A model generated the notes under the pieces. That model was not told the DNA's origin. It ran no database searches and saw only the letters and a list, made by a program, of their open reading frames with translations. DNA of 56,731 nucleotides from Bacillota bacterium (GTDB lineage Bacteria; Bacillota; Dehalobacteriia; UBA4068; UBA4997), in assembly GCA_017397935.1 (NCBI GenBank), contig JAFQHN010000008.1, positions 1 to 56,731 on the forward strand, in the 5' to 3' direction. Made by a program: the position numbers and the translations under genes. Positions 43,576 through 53,074 of this stretch are shown piece after piece (the first letter of the stretch is position 1; each line of letters begins with the position of its first letter).

Positions 43576-43700
43576 ATTAAATGCCGCTTGTATAGCGGTT
43601 TTATACAGCAAAATATCAGCAAAATCCAGCCGCCCGGCCGTAGCCGCCATAATTTGGGCAGAATTTTATACATTTTGGGCCGTTTTTTGCCGCAAAACCC

Positions 43701-43730
43701 TTTACATCTGCCCTGCCGATAATTTATAAT
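43701..43730 (+). promoter_or_regulatory. typA promoter
   Basis: TTTACA (43701-43706), 18 bases, perfect TATAAT (43725-43730), about 80 bases before the ATG. A second TATAAT lies near 43775. Between this and the divergent pfp promoter I see only AT-rich sequence. Confidence 0.7.
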
Positions 43731-43811
43731 AGATTGGTTGGGCTTAACGCCCTGTGTATTTTGCAAGTTATCAAGTTATAATGTTAAAAAAATTTTGGAG
43801 GCAAAAACCTT

Positions 43812-45635
43812 ATGCAGCGAGAGGATTTAAGAAATATCGCCATCATCGCCCATGTTGACCACGGCAAAACCACCATTGTGGACCAGCTGTTGAAGCAGAG
43901 CGACACCTTCCGTGCCAACCAGGCCGTGCAGGACCGTGTTATGGACTCTAACGATTTGGAGAGAGAACGCGGCATCACCATTTTGGCCAAGAACACCAGC
44001 GCCATTTACAAGGGCGTGAAAATCAATATTGTAGACACCCCCGGCCACGCTGACTTCGGCGGCGAGGTGGAGCGCGTTTTGAAGATGGTTAACGGCGTTT
44101 TGCTGCTGGTAGACTCTTTTGAAGGCCCCATGCCGCAGACCCGCTTTGTACTGCAAAAGGCGTTGGAGCTGAACCTGCGCGTTATTGTGGCCATCAACAA
44201 GATCGACCGCCCCGACGCCCGCCCCGATGAGATCGTAGACGAGGTTTTGGAGCTGTTTATGGAGTTGGATGCCAGCGATGAACAGATGGACAGCCCGTTC
44301 ATCTTCTGCTCGGCCCGTCAGGGTATCTCCGGCACCGATTGGCGCAACCCCTCCGACAATATGCAGCCGCTGCTGGACACCATTTTGGAGCATATCCCCG
44401 CACCCAGCGGTGATGAAAACGGCGATTTGCAGGTTTTGGTTTCCTCCATTGACTATAACGATTATGTCGGCCGTATTGCCATCGGCCGCATTGAGCGCGG
44501 TTCCATCAAGCAGAATCAGGAGATCGTACTGTGCGATTACCATGACAGCAGCGTAAACCAGAAGGCCAAGGTTACCGCCATTTACCAGTTCGACGGCTTA
44601 AAGCGCACCCCCGTGGAGACCGCCACCGTCGGCGACATTGTTTCGTTCTCCGGCATTGAGAATGTAACCATCGGCAACACCGTTTGCGCCCCCACCACTC
44701 CTGAGCCTATCCCCTTTGTTAAAATCTCGGAGCCGACTGTGGAGATGACTTTCTCGGTCAATGACAGCCCCTTTGCCGGCCAGGAGGGTAAATTTGTAAC
44801 CTCCCGCCAGCTCAGAGACCGCCTGTTTAAGGAAACATTGAAGGACGTTTCTCTGCGTGTTAAAGAAACCGACAGCAGCGAGGCATTCCTGGTGCTGGGC
44901 CGCGGTGAAATGCACCTGTCCATCTTGATTGAGACCATGCGCCGCGAGGGTTATGAGTTCCAGGTATCCACCCCCCGTGCCTTGATCAGAGAAATTGACG
45001 GCATCAAGCAGGAGCCTTATGAGGAATTGACCATTGATGTGCCCGAGGAAAGCATGGGCGCTGTTATGGAGAAGATGGGCCTGCGCAAAGCCGATTTGCA
45101 GTCGATGAACAAAGTCGGCAACCGCATGAAGCTGGTTTACATCATCCCCACCCGCGGCCTGTTCGGCTACCGCGGAGAGTTTTTGACCGACACCAAGGGC
45201 GAAGGCATTATGAACTACCTGTTCTACGGCTATGGCCCGATCAAGGGTGAAATCGTTAAACGCTCCAACGGCTGTCTGATTGCTTTTGAGCGCGGCGAAT
45301 CCATCACTTACGGCCTGTATAACGCACAGGAGCGCGGCACTCTGTTCATCGGCCCCGGCGTGGCAGTTTACGGCGGTATGGTGGTTGGCTTCTCGCCCAA
45401 GAGTGAGGATTTGGTGGTAAATGTCTGCAAGAAGAAGCAGGCCACCAACACCCGTGCTGCCGGCTCTGATGAGGCCCTGCACCTTTCCCCGCCGGTGCAG
45501 ATGAGCCTGGAACAGTGTCTGGAATTCATCCAGGAGGATGACCTGCTGGAAGTTACCCCCCAGAACATCCGCATCCGCAAAAAGGAGCTGGACCATTCTC
45601 AGCGTATGAAGCAGTTGAAGCGCAACCAGAAATAA
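43812..45635 (+). CDS. typA: Ribosome-associated GTPase TypA/BipA
   Basis: Translational GTPase that helps 50S assembly, especially in the cold or under stress. The 607 residues have the G1 motif AHVDHGKTT (13-21), switch region [30 protein letters not shown], the EF-G-like beta barrel domains II, III and V, and the BipA-specific C-terminal domain ([25 protein letters not shown]). GGAGG lies 10 bases before ATG 43812. Codon use is notably optimised, as in dnaK and the ABC operon, indicating high expression. Confidence 0.97.
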   Translation: MQREDLRNIAIIAHVDHGKTTIVDQLLKQSDTFRANQAVQDRVMDSNDLERERGITILAKNTSAIYKGVKINIVDTPGHADFGGEVERVLKMVNGVLLLVDSFEGPMPQTRFVLQKALELNLRVIVAINKIDRPDARPDEIVDEVLELFMELDASDEQMDSPFIFCSARQGISGTDWRNPSDNMQPLLDTILEHIPAPSGDENGDLQVLVSSIDYNDYVGRIAIGRIERGSIKQNQEIVLCDYHDSSVNQKAKVTAIYQFDGLKRTPVETATVGDIVSFSGIENVTIGNTVCAPTTPEPIPFVKISEPTVEMTFSVNDSPFAGQEGKFVTSRQLRDRLFKETLKDVSLRVKETDSSEAFLVLGRGEMHLSILIETMRREGYEFQVSTPRALIREIDGIKQEPYEELTIDVPEESMGAVMEKMGLRKADLQSMNKVGNRMKLVYIIPTRGLFGYRGEFLTDTKGEGIMNYLFYGYGPIKGEIVKRSNGCLIAFERGESITYGLYNAQERGTLFIGPGVAVYGGMVVGFSPKSEDLVVNVCKKKQATNTRAAGSDEALHLSPPVQMSLEQCLEFIQEDDLLEVTPQNIRIRKKELDHSQRMKQLKRNQK

Positions 45636-45646
45636 TCAAATACATC

Positions 45647-45690
45647 AAAACCGCCGGAACAGTTGATATGCTGCGCTGGCGGTTTTTTTT
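45647..45690 (+). terminator. Terminator after typA
   Basis: AAAACCGCC (45647-45655) pairs with GGCGGTTTT (45678-45686), followed by T8. Confidence 0.85.
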
Positions 45691-45712
45691 GCAAAATATA
45701 TTGTCATAAGCA

Positions 45713-45741
45713 TTGACAAACCCCTCATTATCTTATAAAAT
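45713..45741 (+). promoter_or_regulatory. SRP RNA promoter
   Basis: Perfect TTGACA (45713-45718), a 17-base spacer, TAAAAT (45736-45741). It predicts a transcript start near 45749, about 40 bases before the mature RNA, so the 5' end is probably processed. Confidence 0.85.
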
Positions 45742-45789
45742 ATAATTTAGTCGCCGTGTCATCAGCGGCAAATGTATCTGTTTTCGGCG

Positions 45790-45996
45790 TGCCGTGCAGC
45801 ACAGCCCGGGAACAGGACGGTCATGGGTCGGAAGCAGTGTTGACGCTTCGGCCCCACGCAGCGGAGGAATCGTGAACCGTGTCAGGGTCGGAAGGCAGCA
45901 GCACTAAGCGATGCCCACCGGGTGCCGTGGGTCTACCGAGGCCGAGCTGTGAAAGGCTCCTGACCGCCCTGTTTCATGGCTGAATGCACGGTTTTT
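45790..45996 (+). ncRNA. ffs: Signal recognition particle RNA (4.5S/scRNA type)
   Basis: The apical domain is unmistakable: GTGAACCGTGTCAGGGTCGG, GGAA tetraloop region and GGCAGCAGCACTAAGC, closely matching the Bacillus scRNA helix 8; the GTGTTGACGCTTCGG and CCGAGGCCGAGCTG segments also match. The ends pair with each other (CCGTGCA with TGCACGG; CAGGACGGTCA region with TGACCGCCCTG). The 3' end is a T-run at 45992-45996. At about 205 bases it is shorter than the roughly 270-base Bacillus RNA, and the usual GGGGAGGTAGCGG part of the Alu domain is not found at the 5' side. Exact ends are estimates. Confidence 0.92.
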
Positions 45997-46027
45997 CTTT
46001 TGGCTTAAATTATACCGGAGGTGTGTT

Positions 46028-46759
46028 ATGACCAACCTGCAAGCTTATGATTTATCCGAGCAATTATCCCGCACCGAGATGCTGCTGGGCACCCCGGCCA
46101 TGCAAAAGCTGGCGGCCGCACGGGTTGCCGTCTTTGGCATTGGCGGCGTAGGCGGGCATACGGTAGAGGCACTGGCCCGAAGCGGCATCGGTGCGCTGGA
46201 TCTGATCGACAGCGACCGCGTCAGCCTCAGCAACCTTAACCGCCAAATCATCGCCACCAGACAAACCATCGGAATGTTAAAGGTGGAGGCCGCCCGAGAG
46301 CGCATAATGCAGATAAATCCCGAAATCAAAGTGACCTGCTATCCGGTTTTCTTTCTGCCGGAGAACGCCGCTGACTTCGATTTTACTGCCTATGATTATG
46401 TGGTGGACGCCGTGGATACCGTCACCGCCAAAATCGCGCTGATTATGCAGGCCAGACAAGCAGGCACTCCCGTCATCAGCTGCATGGGGGCCGGCAATAA
46501 GCTTGACCCCAGCCGTTTCGAGGTGGCCGACATCTACCAAACCACCGTCTGCCCGCTGGCCAAGGTTATGCGCCGGGAACTGAAAAAACGCGGCGTTGAC
46601 ACGCTGAAAGTGGTTTACTCCCGCGAGGAAGCGCAAAAACCCACCGCCACGGTCGATGCCGAAACCGGCAAGCACCCACCGGCCAGCTGCGCATTTGTGC
46701 CTGCCGTGGCCGGTTTGATTATGGCAGGAGAAGTCATCAAGGACATAGCCGCAGAATAA
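46028..46759 (+). CDS. tcdA: tRNA threonylcarbamoyladenosine dehydratase (TcdA/YgdL, ThiF family)
   Basis: ATP-dependent E1-like enzyme that cyclises t6A37 to ct6A in tRNAs reading ANN codons. The 243 residues show the E1 fold: GIGGVGGHTVEALARSGIG nucleotide-binding loop (about 38-56), DSDRVSLSNLNRQ, DAVDTVTAKIAL and the downstream CMGAGNKLDPSRFEVADI block typical of TcdA. There is no rhodanese domain and no ubiquitin-like partner gene nearby, which argues against ThiF/MoeB. GGAGGTG precedes ATG 46028, right after the SRP RNA. Confidence 0.9.
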   Translation: MTNLQAYDLSEQLSRTEMLLGTPAMQKLAAARVAVFGIGGVGGHTVEALARSGIGALDLIDSDRVSLSNLNRQIIATRQTIGMLKVEAARERIMQINPEIKVTCYPVFFLPENAADFDFTAYDYVVDAVDTVTAKIALIMQARQAGTPVISCMGAGNKLDPSRFEVADIYQTTVCPLAKVMRRELKKRGVDTLKVVYSREEAQKPTATVDAETGKHPPASCAFVPAVAGLIMAGEVIKDIAAE

Positions 46760-46813
46760 CTTTTGCAAGCCGCTGTCACGGACGCTCTGCCGCACCAAAT
46801 TCCAAAAAAAATT

Positions 46814-46841
46814 AACCGAGAGATTATTCTCTCGGTTTTTT
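46814..46841 (+). terminator. Terminator after tcdA
   Basis: AACCGAGAGA (46814-46823) pairs with TCTCTCGGTT (46828-46837) around a 4-base loop, followed by T. Confidence 0.85.
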
Positions 46842-46874
46842 ATGTCCCAAAATTCCAACTATAAATTTTCCGGC

Positions 46875-46907
46875 AAAAAAAATCAGAAACCAACATCGGC
46901 TTCTGAT
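46875..46907 (-). terminator. Terminator after tRNA-Gly copy 2
   Basis: Minus-strand ATCAGAA pairs with TTCTGAT (46901-46907 and 46882-46888), followed by eight T. Confidence 0.7.
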
Positions 46908-46913
46908 AAAAAA

Positions 46914-46988
<75 letters not shown>

Positions 46989-47035
46989 ATATAATATGAA
47001 GTTATATATCTAAAAGCTTGTTAAGCTGTTATTTT

Positions 47036-47068
47036 CGAAAAAGAGAAACCCTGACGAATCAGGGTTTC
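47036..47068 (-). terminator. Terminator between the two tRNA-Gly copies
   Basis: GAAACCCTGA (47045-47054) and TCAGGGTTTC (47059-47068) pair perfectly around CGAA; on the minus strand TCTTTTTC follows. It ends the Val-Asp-Phe-Gly transcript before the last Gly copy. Confidence 0.8.
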
Positions 47069-47075
47069 AAAATTG

Positions 47076-47150
<75 letters not shown>

Positions 47151-47155
47151 ATACC

Positions 47156-47231
47156 TGGTGCCTTGGGGCGGAATCGAACCACCGACACGAGGATTTTCAG
47201 ACCTCTGCTCTGCCAACTGAGCTACCAAGGC
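47156..47231 (-). tRNA. tRNA-Phe (GAA)
   Basis: 76 bases with encoded CCA. Acceptor arms GCCTTGG/CCAAGGC pair, anticodon loop CTGAAAA. Confidence 0.97.
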
Positions 47232-47236
47232 AAGTA

Positions 47237-47313
47237 TGGCGACGCAGATGGGGCTCGAACCCACGACCTCCAGCGTGACAGGCTGGCATTCTAACCAACT
47301 GAACTACTGCGCC
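47237..47313 (-). tRNA. tRNA-Asp (GTC)
   Basis: 77 bases with encoded CCA. Anticodon loop CTGTCAC; acceptor arm GGCGCAG pairs with CTGCGTC using one wobble. Confidence 0.97.
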
Positions 47314-47320
47314 ATAATAA

Positions 47321-47396
<76 letters not shown>

Positions 47397-47418
47397 ACAA
47401 AAGCGACTTGACTTGTTT

Positions 47419-47447
47419 ATTTTATCACACCTTCAAGACCTTGTCAA
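47419..47447 (-). promoter_or_regulatory. tRNA cluster promoter P2
   Basis: Minus-strand perfect TTGACA (47447-47442), a 17-base spacer, TAAAAT (47424-47419), about 22 bases before tRNA-Val. Confidence 0.85.
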
Positions 47448-47547
47448 GACTTTTTTTATCTTTTTTCAAAATCTTTTTCAGTACTCAAACATCGTCTCAT
47501 CGCTGAAACGCCTTGACGTCTCAGGGCAATCTCGTGACTGCTTGATT

Positions 47548-47577
47548 ATTATAACCCCATACCCCGATAAAAGTCAA
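47548..47577 (-). promoter_or_regulatory. Upstream promoter P1 of the tRNA cluster
   Basis: Minus-strand TTGACT (47577-47572), 18 bases, perfect TATAAT (47553-47548), about 125 bases upstream of P2. Tandem promoters are typical of stable-RNA operons. The leader between P1 and P2 shows no tRNA or ORF. Confidence 0.65.
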
Positions 47578-47642
47578 GCACTTTTTTGCAATTTTTTACA
47601 TTTTTTTTGCAGAAATTTATATAATCCCAGCTAAACGGCCTT

Positions 47643-48275
47643 TTACAGCAATTTGGGGCACCATTCGTTCACCGGGCAATCATCGCATTTCGGCCGTCTG
47701 GCATCACAAACCCGCCGTCCGTGCCATATAAACCAATGGTGCGCCCTGGCCCAATCTTCCTCCGGAATCAGGGCGCACAAATCCGCCTCCACCGCATCGG
47801 GAGTCTTGCCCTCGCTGAAACCCAATCGGTGCGCCACCCGAAAAATATGCGTATCCACCGCCAGCGCCGGCAAATCAAACCCCACACTCAGCACCACATT
47901 GGCCGTTTTGCGCCCCACGCCCGGCAGCCGCACCAACTCCTCACGGGTTCGCGGCACCTCGCCGTCGTACTCGTCAAGCAAAATCCGCGTGGCCGCCACG
48001 ATATTCTTGGCCTTGTTCTTATAAAGTCCGCAGGTCTTGATTTTCTGCTCCAACTCCGCCACCGAAAGCGTGGCCATCTGCTGGGGCGTGCCGTAATCGA
48101 CAAACAACTCCCGTGTGATTTTGTTCACCTGATTATCATTGGTCTGCGCCGATAACATAACCGCCACCAGCAGTTGATAAACCGAGTCATACTCCAACGC
48201 CGCCCTGGAATCTGCATAAACCTCGGCCAGCGTCGATAAAATACGCCCGTTATTATCCGCCCTGCTCACGCTCAT
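47643..48275 (-). CDS. nth: Endonuclease III
   Basis: Base-excision DNA glycosylase/AP lyase for oxidised pyrimidines. In the 210-residue protein the helix-hairpin-helix LPGVGRKTANVVLS holds catalytic Lys123, Asp141 lies in AVDTHIFRV, and the [4Fe-4S] ligands are Cys190, 197, 200 and 206 (C-x6-C-x2-C-x5-C). ATG at 48275 overlaps the stop of the upstream hydrolase gene by 4 bases (ATGA), so the two are translationally coupled. The open frame runs 12 codons further, but the coupled ATG is preferred. Confidence 0.97.
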   Translation of the reverse strand: MSVSRADNNGRILSTLAEVYADSRAALEYDSVYQLLVAVMLSAQTNDNQVNKITRELFVDYGTPQQMATLSVAELEQKIKTCGLYKNKAKNIVAATRILLDEYDGEVPRTREELVRLPGVGRKTANVVLSVGFDLPALAVDTHIFRVAHRLGFSEGKTPDAVEADLCALIPEEDWARAHHWFIWHGRRVCDARRPKCDDCPVNEWCPKLL

Positions 48276-48949
48276 ATATCCACAGCCTCGCCCGGTGCCA
48301 AAACTGCACATTTTGCAGGCGTTTCCGCCTCCACCGCCGCCTTAAATGCCCCGGCATCCTGCCTCAGCAAGGGGAAGGTGTTGTAATGAATGGGCAGATA
48401 ATTCTTAGCATTCAGCCACTTGGCCGCGGTCAGCGCATCATCAGGCCCCATAGTGTAATAATCACCAATCGGGATAAACGCCCAATCCAAATCATGCGGC
48501 GCAATTACCTGCTGCATATCGCCAAACAATCCGGTATCTCCCGCATGATAAAAGCACAGCCCGTCCAACCAGAAAATAAATCCGGCTGCCAAACCACACG
48601 GCGTTCCGTCCGGCAGCTGAGAACTATGCCAGGCCGGGGTTACCTTCACCCGCAAGCCGTTCTCAAAAGCATAAGCGCCGCCCACATTCATGCCCATACC
48701 GTCCACACCCTGCCCGTTCAGCCAGTTTGCCAGCTCCACCATGGCAATCACCTTGGCGCCGGTGCGTTTGGCAATCTCAACCGTATCGCCCAGATGGTCA
48801 CCGTGGCCGTGCGTCACCAAAATATAATCTGCCTGCACCTCATTGGCTTCCACCGCCGCCGCAGGGTTGCCCGACAAAAACGGGTCAATCAAAATCGTCT
48901 TGCTGCCCTGCACCTGCACACAGGCATGGCCCAAAAATTTAATCCGCAT
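48272..48949 (-). CDS. UPF0173-type metallo-beta-lactamase-fold hydrolase
   Basis: A 225-residue predicted metal-dependent hydrolase. The zinc motif THGHGDHLGD lies at about 46-55, followed by the GDTGLFGDM block and a final histidine in LPIHYNTFP. These fit the UlaG-like UPF0173 family, whose substrate is generally unknown. GAGGAGG precedes ATG 48949. It is coupled to nth by a 4-base overlap. Confidence 0.93.
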   Translation of the reverse strand: MRIKFLGHACVQVQGSKTILIDPFLSGNPAAAVEANEVQADYILVTHGHGDHLGDTVEIAKRTGAKVIAMVELANWLNGQGVDGMGMNVGGAYAFENGLRVKVTPAWHSSQLPDGTPCGLAAGFIFWLDGLCFYHAGDTGLFGDMQQVIAPHDLDWAFIPIGDYYTMGPDDALTAAKWLNAKNYLPIHYNTFPLLRQDAGAFKAAVEAETPAKCAVLAPGEAVDI

Positions 48950-49043
48950 AGCTCAAAACCTCCTCATCAAAGCCTTATTCACAGCCGTTTCCACAGCTTT
49001 TTCTCATATAAAAATCATAACACATTCCGCACGCATAAGCAAG

Positions 49044-49283
49044 TCAAAACCGTCTGGTCTGCAACCACACCATCAGTGCCAAAACCTGCCAAAACAGTAC
49101 GATAAGCAAATATTTGCACGGCTGCCACAGCACAAAACCAAACAGCAGCAGCGTGGAAAAAGCAAACATCTGCCACAATAAACCGGCCATACGCAGGCAC
49201 AGCCGCTGCCAGCAGCCTACTCTTTTTATACCGCACCCATTTTGCCTTCTTCCACACATTCCGCAGGCAAATCTGTTCAGCAT
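49044..49283 (-). CDS. Small Cys-rich membrane protein of unknown family
   Basis: A 79-residue ORF starting MLNRFACGMCGRRQNGCGIK, with a CxxC and further cysteines at the N-terminus, a basic segment, and two predicted membrane helices at about 33-54 and 57-75. A GGTGG ribosome site lies 5 bases before ATG 49283. The hydrophobic C-terminal half supports a real gene, but I recognise no family. The 5' end is duplicated: an 80-bp upstream copy (49294-49373) carries another ribosome site and ATG (49363) encoding MLNRFACGMCGRKPTGCGIK before a stop at 49277. It lies between addA and the UPF0173 gene. Confidence 0.5.
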   Translation of the reverse strand: MLNRFACGMCGRRQNGCGIKRVGCWQRLCLRMAGLLWQMFAFSTLLLFGFVLWQPCKYLLIVLFWQVLALMVWLQTRRF

Positions 49284-49373
49284 ACCAGCCACCGCCTCTG
49301 CTGTTTTATACCGCACCCCGTTGGTTTTCTCCCACACATTCCGCAGGCAAACCTGTTCAGCATATCAGCCACC
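49215..49373. repeat. Tandem 80-bp duplication downstream of addA
   Basis: Two head-to-tail units, 49294-49373 (80 bp) and 49215-49293 (79 bp), about 83% identical. Each contains GGTGGCTG, ATGCTGAACAG, TTTGCCTGCGGAATGTGTGG and GGGTGCGGTATAAAA in the same order (minus strand). The unit includes a ribosome site and start codon. Confidence 0.9.
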
Positions 49374-49435
49374 ACGCTTCGGCATAAATTACTTTGTTAT
49401 CACTTTATGCCCCATGCGCCGCGGTGTGCCTGACC

Positions 49436-52400
49436 TCAAAACATTTTTACCGCACGCCCATTGGCTGTAAAATAAATGTAGCCCTCCTTCACCGGCTGCC
49501 GAAGCGCCTGCGCTGCCGCCTGCTGATACAACGCCAGCTGCAAGCCGTATTCCTCGCGCACCATATCGTCGGTTTTGCGCTCGTTGCCGCCGGATTTATA
49601 ATCCACCAGCACCCAGCCGTCCTCCTCGGCAAAGGCAAGGTCAATAACCCCCTGAAAGAACAAACCCTCATCCGCATTGGCCGCAATATCCACTCCCGTA
49701 GCCGCCGCCAAATTAGCTGCCGCCGCCCTATCCATATCGATAAGCTCAGCCAGCGTCACATTGGCAATAAACCGCTGTTCCCGCAGCACCATGCGGCCAT
49801 TTTCCGCCGCCGCCAGCAGCCGCCTGCCCAATTCGCTCTCAAAAAACCCGGCCAGAACCTCAGGCTGTACCGCCGCCGCCACATCCCCGGCATAATCTCC
49901 CGCCAAGGTGGCAAGCAGGCTCTGCAAATGTGCCGCCACATCCTCGCCGCCGTTCAGCGCCGCCAAATCAGCCTTCTCCAACAGCGCGTGGGTCAACTTA
50001 CCAAACTCAGCATACCATGCCAAACTGCGTCCCGTCTTCCCTGCCGGATCAACCGCAAACTCGGCCTGCACATCACCCATCGCCGTGGCCTTATCGGGCG
50101 TTTCCTCCTCGGTTGTCTCCGCCTCCAATCGCTTAAAGGCCGTGGCACTCCATTTTATCGGCAGCTGCGCCAGTTCCGCCGCAGGATATTTGCGCGCCAG
50201 CAAATCCCTGATCTCCGCCGTGTCCCCCGCCGTATCCTGCGCCAGCCACGCCGCATAATCAAATTCCGCCGCACCGCCTGCCGCATCAGGCCTGCTCAGC
50301 CGCTGTACCAGCTCGATTTGCCAGCCACCCTCGGCTCCGCAAATCTCAGCCGCCGGCAATTCCTGCCAACCGGCCAGATTTCGCAGTACACCGCCGTCCT
50401 TATGCCGCAGCAGCGCCGCCGCCACCCACGGCAGAAAGGCCCTGTTTTGCAGCAGAAATCCGCTGTTCAAGGTATTTTCCGCCTCGGGCACAGCGCCCAG
50501 CAGCTTGCTCATCCTCTCCGCCGATGCCACCGTGCCCACCAGCACCAGCTTGTTCTCTGCCCGTGTCATGGCCACATAAAGCACCCGCAGCGCCTCAGCC
50601 AGGCTCTCCCACCGCGCTTTCCGCGTGATGATATTAAAGCCAAAGGTCGGGAATTTTCGCCGTTTATCCGGCTCCACCAGCCGCATACCAAGGCCCAATG
50701 TTCGGTGCAGCAAAATATCCTGCCGAAAATCCTCCTCATTAAACGCCGTGTTCAAGCCGACCACAAACACCAGCGGAAACTCCAACCCCTTGCTTTTATG
50801 TATGGTCATCAGGCGTACGGCATCGGCCTCCTCGGCCTTATCCTGCTGCCCCAGGCGCTTCCCGGCTGCCTCCAAAAACCGCAGAAACCGCGTCAGACCC
50901 AAGCCGCCGTTTCGGTCATATTCCAGGGCCAGCCGTTCAATCTCCGCCAAATTCCGCCGCCGCATTTTGCCGCCCACAATACTGCCCAGCAATTCCGGCA
51001 GGGCGGTGGCGTTATAAATATATTCCAGCAGCTCATATACGCCCTTCTCACGGCTTTTTTGCCGCCAATCGTCCAGATGTGCCAAAAACATCACCAAACG
51101 GCTGTCGTGGCTTTTTTTCAGCCCGTCATACAGACACTCGCCCTTTTTGCGGTCAATCAGCAGTCGCAAATCCGCCAGCTCGGCCAGCTTCAACCCCACC
51201 AGCGGAGAATGAAGCACCGCCGCCAGCGCAATATCCTGCCGTGGATTATCCAGCACCGCCAGCAAACTGCTCACCACCTGCACCTCGGGCAGGGATAAAA
51301 ACTCCTCACGCCCGTCCGCAAGGCTTGGAACACCACGCTCCGTCAGCACCCGTCCAACAATCGGCGCCCAGGTTTTTGCCGACCTCAGCAGCACCGCCAT
51401 ATCACCCCACGGCCGCCCTGCCTCATGCTCGGCCAGCATTTTTTCGGCCAGCAGGTGGGCCTCCAACTCGGCTGTCTGCGTCTCACTCAGCCAATCATCG
51501 GCCACACCGCCCTCATCATCAACCGCCGCACTTTGCGCCTGCACCGCCTGCTTGTCAATAATCAGCAGCTCGCAAGGGGTTTTCGCCAGCTCCTCACGCC
51601 CACAATGCAGCATAGCCGCCTCATCATACACAATCTCCAAATTGCCGCCCGTCATCAGCTGAGAAAACACAAAGTTTACCCCGGCCAACACCTCGGCCTG
51701 ACTGCGAAAGTTTTTATTCAAATCAATGCGCCTGCCGCCAATTTCCTGCCCATAAGTCGCAAATTTGCCCATAAACAGCGTCGGCTCGGCCAGACGGAAG
51801 CGATAAATGCTCTGCTTGATGTCACCCACCATAAAACGGTTCGCGCCGCTGCTCAGCATTGATAACAGGGTTTCCTGCACCTCGTTTATATCCTGATATT
51901 CGTCCACCAGAATTTCAAAAAATCTCTGCCGCAGCACCGGGCCCACACCCAGCTTTTCGTCCTGCAAAAGCTGCAAGGCATAATGCTCCAAATCGGCAAA
52001 TTCCCACAGCTTGGCACGGCGTTTGGCCTGCTGCCACGCATGGTAATAATCCGCCGCCAGCCGCACCAGCGCCGATGCCATAGGCTCCAATTCCGTCAGC
52101 TCGGCCGCCAGTTCATCCCGCTGCACCGGCAGGCTCTCGCGCAGCAGATCCGCCACACCCTCCTTGGCCCGGCTGCGCAGCTGCTGCACCCGATTTTTCG
52201 CTTCCTCATCCACGCCGTCCTTTGCCCGCACCGCCGGCATCCGCTTAAACTCAAAATCAGCCAGCATCCGCAGGGTTTGCGGCAGATTATCGGGGGTAAC
52301 AGCCATTTCGGCCAGCGCCGCCAGGCCTTGGGCCTCATCGGCCAGCAGCGGCAGATATTTCTCCAAACCGTCGCTCATATCAGCCAAACGGTGCGCCGCC

Positions 52401-53074
52401 CGCAGCAGCTCGGCATATTCATGCAGCTCACTTTGCAGACATCCCGCAAAATAAGCCAGCCATTTATCCGCCTGCCCCTGCCGGTAAACCTCCGCCAAAC
52501 TGTTCAGCCACGCCGCAGTATCGGGCATACTCTGGCCAAAAGTTATCAGCCGCAGCACCAGCGCCCGCAGGTTTTCATCCCCAACGCCACGGCAATAATG
52601 CGCCAACAGCGGCTTCAAACCGCTTGCCTCGTCATTATAGGCCGCCTCAAAGACCTCATCCAGCACTCTCTCCTGCAAGATTCCCAGCTCGCCCTCGTTG
52701 CCGATTCTGGTTTTGGGATCCAGTCCCATCATATAGCCGTACTCTTTCAGCAAATCCAGACAGAAGGAGTGAATGGTCATAATCTTACTGCGCTGCATCA
52801 GCACCAGCTGCCGGTTCAGATACGCATTGTCCGGCTGCTCATTCAAGCGGCTGCGCAGAGCCTTCACCAGGCGCTGCCGCATTTCGGCCGCCGCCGCATT
52901 GGTATAGGTCAAAATCAGCAGATTATCCACATCCACCGGCTCCGCCTCATCGGTTATGATACCCAGCACACGCTCAATCAGCACCGCCGTTTTGCCGCTG
53001 CCTGCCCCTGCCGCCACCAGCAGATTACCGCTGTTTTTGGTCATCGCCGCTATTTGCTCATCCGTCCAGGCCAT
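49436..53074 (-). CDS. addA: ATP-dependent helicase/nuclease subunit A
   Basis: With AddB forms the AddAB complex, the Gram-positive RecBCD equivalent that resects double-strand breaks up to a Chi site. The 1212-residue protein has Walker A AAGAGSGKT (21-29), the UvrD-like helicase motifs (LTYTNAAAAEMR; FLVDEYQDINEVQ-type motif II ILVDEYQDINE; VRLMTIHKSKGLEFP) and a C-terminal RecB-family nuclease domain with LVDYKSGGN. ATG at 53074 has GGAGGGGGAAT before it; it overlaps the 3' end of addB by 17 bases. Confidence 0.97.
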   Translation of the reverse strand: MAWTDEQIAAMTKNSGNLLVAAGAGSGKTAVLIERVLGIITDEAEPVDVDNLLILTYTNAAAAEMRQRLVKALRSRLNEQPDNAYLNRQLVLMQRSKIMTIHSFCLDLLKEYGYMMGLDPKTRIGNEGELGILQERVLDEVFEAAYNDEASGLKPLLAHYCRGVGDENLRALVLRLITFGQSMPDTAAWLNSLAEVYRQGQADKWLAYFAGCLQSELHEYAELLRAAHRLADMSDGLEKYLPLLADEAQGLAALAEMAVTPDNLPQTLRMLADFEFKRMPAVRAKDGVDEEAKNRVQQLRSRAKEGVADLLRESLPVQRDELAAELTELEPMASALVRLAADYYHAWQQAKRRAKLWEFADLEHYALQLLQDEKLGVGPVLRQRFFEILVDEYQDINEVQETLLSMLSSGANRFMVGDIKQSIYRFRLAEPTLFMGKFATYGQEIGGRRIDLNKNFRSQAEVLAGVNFVFSQLMTGGNLEIVYDEAAMLHCGREELAKTPCELLIIDKQAVQAQSAAVDDEGGVADDWLSETQTAELEAHLLAEKMLAEHEAGRPWGDMAVLLRSAKTWAPIVGRVLTERGVPSLADGREEFLSLPEVQVVSSLLAVLDNPRQDIALAAVLHSPLVGLKLAELADLRLLIDRKKGECLYDGLKKSHDSRLVMFLAHLDDWRQKSREKGVYELLEYIYNATALPELLGSIVGGKMRRRNLAEIERLALEYDRNGGLGLTRFLRFLEAAGKRLGQQDKAEEADAVRLMTIHKSKGLEFPLVFVVGLNTAFNEEDFRQDILLHRTLGLGMRLVEPDKRRKFPTFGFNIITRKARWESLAEALRVLYVAMTRAENKLVLVGTVASAERMSKLLGAVPEAENTLNSGFLLQNRAFLPWVAAALLRHKDGGVLRNLAGWQELPAAEICGAEGGWQIELVQRLSRPDAAGGAAEFDYAAWLAQDTAGDTAEIRDLLARKYPAAELAQLPIKWSATAFKRLEAETTEEETPDKATAMGDVQAEFAVDPAGKTGRSLAWYAEFGKLTHALLEKADLAALNGGEDVAAHLQSLLATLAGDYAGDVAAAVQPEVLAGFFESELGRRLLAAAENGRMVLREQRFIANVTLAELIDMDRAAAANLAAATGVDIAANADEGLFFQGVIDLAFAEEDGWVLVDYKSGGNERKTDDMVREEYGLQLALYQQAAAQALRQPVKEGYIYFTANGRAVKMF

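Noticed and set aside
49015-49257. 80-codon alternative frame in the repeat region downstream of addA
   Set aside because: Overlaps the MLNRF frame out of phase; it lacks a ribosome site at its start and has weaker membrane-helix pattern, so the 49044-49283 frame is preferred.
49394-51298. 634-codon open frame opposite addA
   Set aside because: Same codon-bias shadow: rich in Arg, Gln, Pro and His, with no fold signature. addA on the other strand is intact.
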